NCBI GenBank assembly: GCA_025935925.1
Contig: JAICUI010000031.1
Span: forward strand, 1 to 37,309
Direction: 5' to 3'
From: Chloroflexota bacterium
GTDB taxonomy: Bacteria > Chloroflexota > Limnocylindria > Limnocylindrales > CSP1-4
DNA: 37,309 nucleotides
In this document: in pieces, positions 32,520 through 37,309 of the stretch
How positions within the stretch are numbered: the first letter of the stretch is position 1
Layout of the letters: every line of letters begins with the position of its first letter
Program-made: the position numbers and the translations under genes
Notes under the pieces: model-generated
Database searches by the model: none
What the model was told of the DNA's origin: nothing
What the model saw: only the letters and a program-made list of their open reading frames with translations

Positions 32520-35342
32520 TTAGGGTCCCAGGCTGTCTGCCGTCCCCGCACCTGCCGCGACGGGGCCCAAACGATCGGCGAGCTGGCCGCGGCGCCGGAT
32601 CCCGAGCTTCGCGAACACCCGCCCGAGGTTCGCCTCCACGGTCCTGGGGCTCACGAACATCGCGGCCGCGATCTCGCGGTTGGAGAGGCCCGCGCCCGCG
32701 AGCTCCGCGGTCCTGCGTTCCGCGGGGGTCAGCTGGTCGTCGTCCGTCGCGCGCATCGAATGCGTGCGACGCGCCGCCTCGTCCACGCGCTGGACCCAAA
32801 TGCTCGCGCCGGCTGCCTCGAAGATCGAACGCGCCTCGTCGAACGCCGAAGCCGCCGCCGACCGATGGCGGGCACGACGCTGGACCTCCCCCAGCGCCAG
32901 CAGCGACCGTGCGAGCTCCAGCCGGTGCTCGAGGCCGCGTCCGACCTCGACGGCACGCGACGCGGCGTCCCGCGCCTCCGCGAGATCGCCGCGCGCCGCC
33001 ATCAGGAGCGCGCGGCATCGCGCCGCGGACGCCAGCGCCCAGGTGCGGCCCACCCGCTCGGCGGACTGCTGGAGGAGCGCGAGCAGGGTCTCAGCCCCAT
33101 CCAGGTCGCCGGTGAGGATCGCCGCCTCGATGGCCTCGGGGATGAACGGTGCGCGGGCGGGCTCGACCGGGACGCCCTCGGCGAGGACCGCCGAGCTCAG
33201 GCCCGCGAGCGCACGCGCCGCCGTCGCTCCGTCGCCCGCCGCCAGGGCGAGGATCGCCATGGCCCAGGCGGCCCACATGCCGCCGACGGCGAACCGTGTC
33301 TGCTCCACGAGCGCCGTGGCCCGGGCCGCTCGCGACCGCGTGGTCGCGCCATCGCCGGACCACGCCGAGGCCAGGGCCGCGTACGACGCCGCGAGGCTGT
33401 CGACCGACGGGCTCCCGAGCCGGCGCGCCGCCTCCATGCTGTCGGCAGCCAGCGCCTCGGCCCGCGCGAGGTTGCCGCGCCAGCACTCGGCCCAGATGAG
33501 GTGCGACGCGACCAGAACCTGGTCGCTCTCGAACCCCTGCTCGTACATCGACTGGTGCAGCTCGGTCAGGATCCGGGTGGCCCTCGACAGCTCCCCGACG
33601 TATACGGCGATGTCGCCCGCGATCAGGCTCGGCCGCATCTCCGTCGAAAGCTCCCGGTTGGGCTCCTCGAGGGCGAGGGCTTCGTCGATCCATGCTCGGT
33701 TGAGCCCCTGGCCCATGAGGAGATCGGCGATGGTGGCGACGGCCAGGCTCTCCGCACGATCGAGGGGATCGCCGGACCGACGGGCATGGGCCAGCGAGCG
33801 GTGCGCGTGCGGACGGATCTGGTCGAACCGTCCCTGCGCGACGTACGCGTAGGCGAGCCGCCGCTCCAGTGCCGACAGCATCGCCGGGTCGTTGCCCGCC
33901 GTCGCCACGGCTTCCTCGAAGGCCGCGGCCGCGGCCCGGTAGCCGGTGTCGGCGTACTCGATCTCGCCGAGGACGCGGAGCGCGCGCGCACGACCCTCGC
34001 CGTGCCCGCCCGTGGCGAGCACCTCGTTGATCATCCTGCGCGCCCCCGCCACGTCGCCCGCATGGAGGCGGTATTCGGCGGCGTCGATCCCGCGCCGGAG
34101 GAGGTCGTCGCCGTCCGAGCGCGGTGTCAGCCGATGCGCCTGGATCGCGAAGTCGGACGCGATGTCCGGAGCGCCTCGCGCCCGAGCGAGCTGCGCGGCC
34201 GAATCGACCTCGGCCGCCACGGCTCGGTCGGGGTGGACGGTGGCCAGCGCGAGGTGGCGTGCGCGGGTCTCGGCATCGGCCGTCACCGCGGCCATCCGCG
34301 CGTGCATCCGTCGTTGCGCAGCTGCATCCGCGATCGCCGAGACCGCCGTCGCGAAGATCGGGTGGGCGAACCGCACGTGACCTTCGTCGACCACCAGGAT
34401 CCCGGCCACTCGGCACCGGTCCAGCGGACCGGCGATCCTGGCGGCCTGCGCGTAGAGGGCACGCGCGAGAAGCTCGATCGTGGCGCCGGGGCTCGTCGCC
34501 ACCGCGAGCAGCAGCTCTCGCTCCCTCTCGCCCAGCCCGGCCATGCGCGCCTCGACGACGCTGCGTACCCCGGCGGGCACCCGGAGCGGGGCGGTGGCGC
34601 CGGGCCCAGCGTCGCCGACCTGCCGTGCGAGCTCCGTGCCGTAGAACGGGTTGCCGCCCGACGCCTCGTGGATCATCGCCAGCATCGGCCGCGGCAGCGA
34701 CAGGCCGAGCTGCTGGCGGATGATCTCGTGCATCGCCCCCATCGACATGGCGCGGAGGACCACCGTGCGCCGAGATCGCGCGGACATGCCGATGCGCTCG
34801 AGCCACTCGAGCTCCGGTCCGACCGCTTCCGTCCTCGCACTGACGAGGAGGCCGAGCGGGAGGGCGACGGCGCGACGGAGGGCGAAGTCGAGGGCACGCC
34901 CGGACGACTGGTCGATCCACTGCGCGTCGTCGATCGCGATGAGCACGGGCCGCTCGCGGGTCACGGCCCGCAGCGCACCGAGCGTCGCCGATCCCACGGC
35001 ACGCTGGTCGACGGGTGCCTCGCCGGGATCCTCGCGCAGCAAGGCGACCGCCAGCGCACGCGCGAGCGGCGGCGGCAGCCGCCGGATGACTGAATCGGCG
35101 ACCGCGTCGAAGAGGTCCGTCAGCGTCGAGAAGGCGAGCTGTCCCTCCGGCTGGCTCGGCCGCGCCTCCAGGACGACGACGCCCTCGTGTCGCGCCCGCT
35201 GGGCCGCCTCCCGCCAGACGGTGGTCTTGCCGATCCCGGCGTCGCCCGCGAGGGTCAGCATGCCGAGGCCCGACCGCATCGAGCGCAGGAGCTCGTCGAC
35301 CTGTTCGAGCTCCGCGGTCCGGCCCACGACGGCAGGCGCCAT
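32520..35342 (-). CDS. LAL-type LuxR-family regulator with AAA ATPase
   Basis: This 940-residue regulator has three parts. The N-terminal ATPase has a Walker A GDAGIGKT (33-40) and a Walker B with VLIAIDDAQWID (about 130-142). The middle 550 residues are helical and tetratricopeptide-like, likely binding an effector or partner. The C-terminus is a LuxR helix-turn-helix (LTPAERRTAELAGAGLSNRE, then a VSPRTVEANLGRVFAKLGI recognition segment). Such MalT/LAL proteins bind an inducer plus ATP and activate nearby catabolic operons. The GH5 gene upstream on the same strand is a possible target. A promoter-like -35/-10 pair ends 6 nt before the ATG, so translation may be leaderless. Confidence 0.93.
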   Translation of the reverse strand: MAPAVVGRTAELEQVDELLRSMRSGLGMLTLAGDAGIGKTTVWREAAQRARHEGVVVLEARPSQPEGQLAFSTLTDLFDAVADSVIRRLPPPLARALAVALLREDPGEAPVDQRAVGSATLGALRAVTRERPVLIAIDDAQWIDQSSGRALDFALRRAVALPLGLLVSARTEAVGPELEWLERIGMSARSRRTVVLRAMSMGAMHEIIRQQLGLSLPRPMLAMIHEASGGNPFYGTELARQVGDAGPGATAPLRVPAGVRSVVEARMAGLGERERELLLAVATSPGATIELLARALYAQAARIAGPLDRCRVAGILVVDEGHVRFAHPIFATAVSAIADAAAQRRMHARMAAVTADAETRARHLALATVHPDRAVAAEVDSAAQLARARGAPDIASDFAIQAHRLTPRSDGDDLLRRGIDAAEYRLHAGDVAGARRMINEVLATGGHGEGRARALRVLGEIEYADTGYRAAAAAFEEAVATAGNDPAMLSALERRLAYAYVAQGRFDQIRPHAHRSLAHARRSGDPLDRAESLAVATIADLLMGQGLNRAWIDEALALEEPNRELSTEMRPSLIAGDIAVYVGELSRATRILTELHQSMYEQGFESDQVLVASHLIWAECWRGNLARAEALAADSMEAARRLGSPSVDSLAASYAALASAWSGDGATTRSRAARATALVEQTRFAVGGMWAAWAMAILALAAGDGATAARALAGLSSAVLAEGVPVEPARAPFIPEAIEAAILTGDLDGAETLLALLQQSAERVGRTWALASAARCRALLMAARGDLAEARDAASRAVEVGRGLEHRLELARSLLALGEVQRRARHRSAAASAFDEARSIFEAAGASIWVQRVDEAARRTHSMRATDDDQLTPAERRTAELAGAGLSNREIAAAMFVSPRTVEANLGRVFAKLGIRRRGQLADRLGPVAAGAGTADSLGP

Positions 35343-35348
35343 TCGCGG

Positions 35349-35377
35349 AATCTCGCACGCCCGCCCCTCGCGGTAAA
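35349..35377 (-). promoter_or_regulatory. Candidate leaderless promoter of the LAL regulator gene
   Basis: On the minus strand, TTTACC (35377-35372), a 17-bp spacer and GAGATT (35354-35349) precede the ATG at 35342 by 6 nt. The GH5 stop lies only 23 nt upstream of the -35, so the regulator can be expressed on its own. Confidence 0.45.
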
Positions 35378-35399
35378 GCGGCGCCCGCGGCGGGCCGGG

Positions 35400-36836
35400 C
35401 TACGGGTTGAGCGAGGCGAGGTGATCGCGGAGGCTTCGGCCCGCGGCGTTGGGCGTGCTGCTCCAGTCGTAGGACTGGAGCAGGGTCGAGTTGCCCTGGT
35501 AGCAGCCGTAGTCCGCGTTGAACGTCCAGGCGAGGTATGAGACGGGTGCCCGAGCCGTCCCGTCGGGCGCCTTGTCGGGAGTGTCGGCCCAGGCCTCGTA
35601 CGCGTCCATGAATGCCGACGACGTGTCGCAGTCCCACTCGCCGAACTCACCCGTGATCAGGGGGACGAGGGCGGCGATGGGTGTCAGGTGGTAGTTCCAG
35701 CAGGTGGCGTCGCTCCCGGTCGGGCAACCCGGGTCGGTGGTGTCGAAGGTGTCCTGGTAGACATGGTTGCTGGCGGCCAGCTGCGGAGGATCGAGGCGGT
35801 CGACGGGGCGGGTCGTCGGATCGAGCCAGCCGTCGGCCGGGAAGTCGGCGGTCGCCTGGGCCCCGAGGTCGCTGCCGTACGAGAGGCCTTCGACGGCAAC
35901 CACGTTGCTGGCACCGGCCGTCCGGATGGCATCGATGAGCTGCTGCATGCCGGCCGTCTTCCAGCCTTCGCCGGGCACCGAGCACCCGTGGAGCCAGCAA
36001 CCCCAGCGATCGTCGACGAGGGGCTGGTGACGGTTGATGTGCGGCTCGTTGAACAGGTCGAACACCGTGGCGTGGTCGTCCTTGAAGGTCGTCGCGACGG
36101 CGGTCCAGAAGTCGATCGAGTTGTCGGCGTCGGGCATCACCTGGTCGCCGTCGTCGCACGGGCTGTACTCGCTGCCGGGCGGGTTGAGGATCGGCGCGTT
36201 GTCCTGGTCCGGCCAGCGCGCCGGGCACGGGTTGTCGCCGAGCGTGAGCTGGACGACGATGCCGCGGGCGTGGAGGGCGTTGACGACGTCGACGATCGCC
36301 TGCCGGTAGGCAGCGGCGTCGTAGTGGGCGTCGGGGATCGGGGCCGTCGGCGGGTTGGCGCCGGGCCGCCCCCGGCCGAGCCAGCACATCTCGTTGATCA
36401 TGATCCTGACCGCATTGACGTGCCACGAGGCGATGGCGTCGAAGAAGCTCGCGGGAGGAAGCGGCACCTCGCCGGGCGGAGGGGTCGCAGTCTCGCCCCC
36501 GAAGTCGAAGACGGGGCCGGGGTGGTCGGCGGTCGAGCCCTGCTGGAACCCCTCCTGCACGCACACGCCCTCGATGCCGGCGACGTTCACCCCGAGTAGC
36601 CGGAGAGCCTTCCCGGTGGCGTCGACCAGCTGGTTGCCGTCCACGCGAACGGACGGCGCCTTCCCCTGGGTCGGCGGCATGCCCCGAGGAATGTCGACCG
36701 CCGGGACCGAGAGCGCCGTCGGGGCCGGGGTCGCGTCGTTCCCTTCGGCGGTATCGCCTTGGGTGCTCGGCGTGGCACCGCAGCCCGACAACACCGCAGC
36801 GAGCACTCCGATCGCGAGCAGGTGGGGCAGGGCCAT
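35400..36836 (-). CDS. GH5-type glycoside hydrolase lipoprotein
   Basis: This 478-residue lipoprotein has a signal peptide ending in LSG-C (Cys19) and a Thr/Pro-rich linker to about 60. It carries a TIM-barrel hydrolase resembling family 5 cellulases/mannanases. The acid/base Glu264 lies in FDLFNEPHINRH, and the nucleophile Glu397 in LITGEFGEWDC. The strand VNAVRIMINEMCWLG carries the usual early Arg. Paired cysteines are frequent, suiting an exported enzyme. It would hydrolyse a beta-1,4-linked polysaccharide at the cell surface; the exact substrate is unknown. The ATG at 36836 has GGAGG 7 nt upstream. The neighbouring LAL regulator may control it. Confidence 0.92.
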   Translation of the reverse strand: MALPHLLAIGVLAAVLSGCGATPSTQGDTAEGNDATPAPTALSVPAVDIPRGMPPTQGKAPSVRVDGNQLVDATGKALRLLGVNVAGIEGVCVQEGFQQGSTADHPGPVFDFGGETATPPPGEVPLPPASFFDAIASWHVNAVRIMINEMCWLGRGRPGANPPTAPIPDAHYDAAAYRQAIVDVVNALHARGIVVQLTLGDNPCPARWPDQDNAPILNPPGSEYSPCDDGDQVMPDADNSIDFWTAVATTFKDDHATVFDLFNEPHINRHQPLVDDRWGCWLHGCSVPGEGWKTAGMQQLIDAIRTAGASNVVAVEGLSYGSDLGAQATADFPADGWLDPTTRPVDRLDPPQLAASNHVYQDTFDTTDPGCPTGSDATCWNYHLTPIAALVPLITGEFGEWDCDTSSAFMDAYEAWADTPDKAPDGTARAPVSYLAWTFNADYGCYQGNSTLLQSYDWSSTPNAAGRSLRDHLASLNP

Positions 36837-36886
36837 CTCGGGGCCTCCAATCCGGTTCGAGCGATGGCGACCGAGCGGATCCGCGC

Positions 36887-37309
36887 TCATCGAGGGGGAT
36901 CGCCCGTGGGGTCGGCTGGCGTGGTTCCCGCCCGGTCGACCGAGTTCGTCTCGGAGCCTGGCGGCGGGTAGCTGACCGTGCCGTCGGGATACTCGGTCGT
37001 CCCGTCGGGGTTGGTCGTCGTCCCGTCGGCCGTCGTCACCGTGCCGTCGGGGTAGTGGGTCGTGCCCAGTGGATCGGTATAGGCGCCGGCCGCGGGGTCA
37101 GGCTGACCCGGTGCGGCGTCGGCGCCGGCCGCGGGCGCGATCCCGGTCGGCGGCGCGGTGCCCACCTCGGTCACCGTCCCGTCGGGCGCCGTGACCGTGT
37201 ACGTGCCGTCGGGGTTGGTGGTGATCATCGTGCCGTCGGGCGAGATGTCGGTGGGCGGTGCGGCGGGCCCCGGGATCTGGGGCGCGGTGCCCACCTCGGT
37301 CACCGTCCC
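36887..37309 (-). CDS. Repeat protein rich in PDGT motifs (5'-truncated at window edge)
   Basis: The frame runs open to the right edge, so the N-terminus is missing. The visible 140 residues contain repeated PDGT(T/V/Y/M) turns (about nine), which continue in a Tyr/Thr/Pro-rich C-terminal part. A larger unit of 43 residues begins to repeat at the edge (TVTEVGTAPP...TVTEVGTAPQ). No catalytic motif is seen. It is probably a surface-exposed, low-complexity domain, or a collagen- or adhesin-like spacer. The gene sits about 50 nt upstream of the GH5 gene on the same strand, so they may be cotranscribed. Confidence 0.75.
   Translation of the reverse strand, partial: GTVTEVGTAPQIPGPAAPPTDISPDGTMITTNPDGTYTVTAPDGTVTEVGTAPPTGIAPAAGADAAPGQPDPAAGAYTDPLGTTHYPDGTVTTADGTTTNPDGTTEYPDGTVSYPPPGSETNSVDRAGTTPADPTGDPPR
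37152..37309 (-). repeat. 129-bp repeat unit beginning in the PDGT protein
   Basis: A 29-bp sequence at 37152-37180 recurs exactly at 37281-37309, the last bases of the window, 129 bp (43 codons) apart. Smaller gtcgggg-type PDGT-coding repeats lie throughout 36970-37300. More units are expected beyond the edge. Confidence 0.85.

Noticed and set aside
1..37309. CRISPR arrays, tRNA or rRNA genes, insertion sequences
   Set aside because: No regularly spaced repeats, no TTCGA-type T-arm with matching acceptor stem, and no transposase motifs or flanking inverted repeats were found by eye. A short tRNA could be missed.

Overview
The window is about 37 kb of very GC-rich DNA, densely packed with genes on both strands in short operons. 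There are no rRNA or tRNA genes, insertion sequences, phage genes or CRISPR array. Gene content (maltose-type ABC importers without a local ATPase, a large LuxR-type regulator, GH5 lipoprotein, TMEM175-like channel, Ser/Thr/Pro/Ala-rich linkers after lipoboxes) and the GC bias suggest a free-living heterotrophic bacterium of soil or freshwater, perhaps an uncultured Chloroflexota (Limnocylindria/Ellin6529-like) or an actinobacterium. That placement is inference; no phylogenetic marker was available to test it.

Layout. 1-1.6 kb: an HTH protein fused to a possible PD-(D/E)XK nuclease domain, then a pyridoxamine-phosphate-oxidase-like protein. 1.6-5.7 kb (minus): zinc alcohol dehydrogenase behind phosphoenolpyruvate carboxylase, divergent from an OmpR-type response regulator (5.9-6.6 kb). 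6.6-10.7 kb (minus): a sugar ABC import operon (binding lipoprotein, two permeases, YesL/DUF624-like membrane protein) with a stem-loop between the first two genes. 10.9-13.2 kb (minus): a small Cys-rich protein, about 0.7 kb without a gene, and an Amt ammonium transporter. 13.6-17.4 kb: DoxX protein, Na+/H+ antiporter, an SDR with a degenerate active site, and a DapA-like aldolase. 17.5-20.3 kb: a NarL-type two-component pair and a secreted lipoprotein. 20.4-24.1 kb: M14 carboxypeptidase divergent from a MerR regulator/vWA pair. 24.2-26.3 kb: transaldolase and Gfo/Idh/MocA dehydrogenase. 26.4-28.9 kb: small membrane protein, an RbsB-like lipoprotein and a DMT exporter. 29.1-32.5 kb: acidic hypothetical protein, membrane-anchored gluzincin-type peptidase, TMEM175-like channel. 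32.5-37.3 kb: LAL-type LuxR regulator, GH5 lipoprotein, and a PDGT-repeat protein running off the right edge.

How it fits together. Much of the content serves uptake and catabolism of sugars and polymers: GH5 hydrolase, carboxypeptidase and possible surface peptidase outside; ABC binding proteins and permeases; transaldolase, MocA-type dehydrogenase, DapA-like aldolase, SDR and PEP carboxylase inside. Five regulators of different families are interspersed. Neither sugar-binding protein has an ATPase gene nearby, so a shared MsiK/MsmK-type ATPase elsewhere is likely.

The most distinctive sequence-level signals are (i) several genes with a -10-like hexamer only 6-8 nt before the start codon, pointing to leaderless transcripts; (ii) the HTH-nuclease fusion; (iii) the MerR/vWA pair under a near-consensus promoter; (iv) a possible small RNA ending at a strong terminator near 29.1 kb; and (v) two repeat-containing secreted proteins. 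I did not find a clearly novel multi-gene system.
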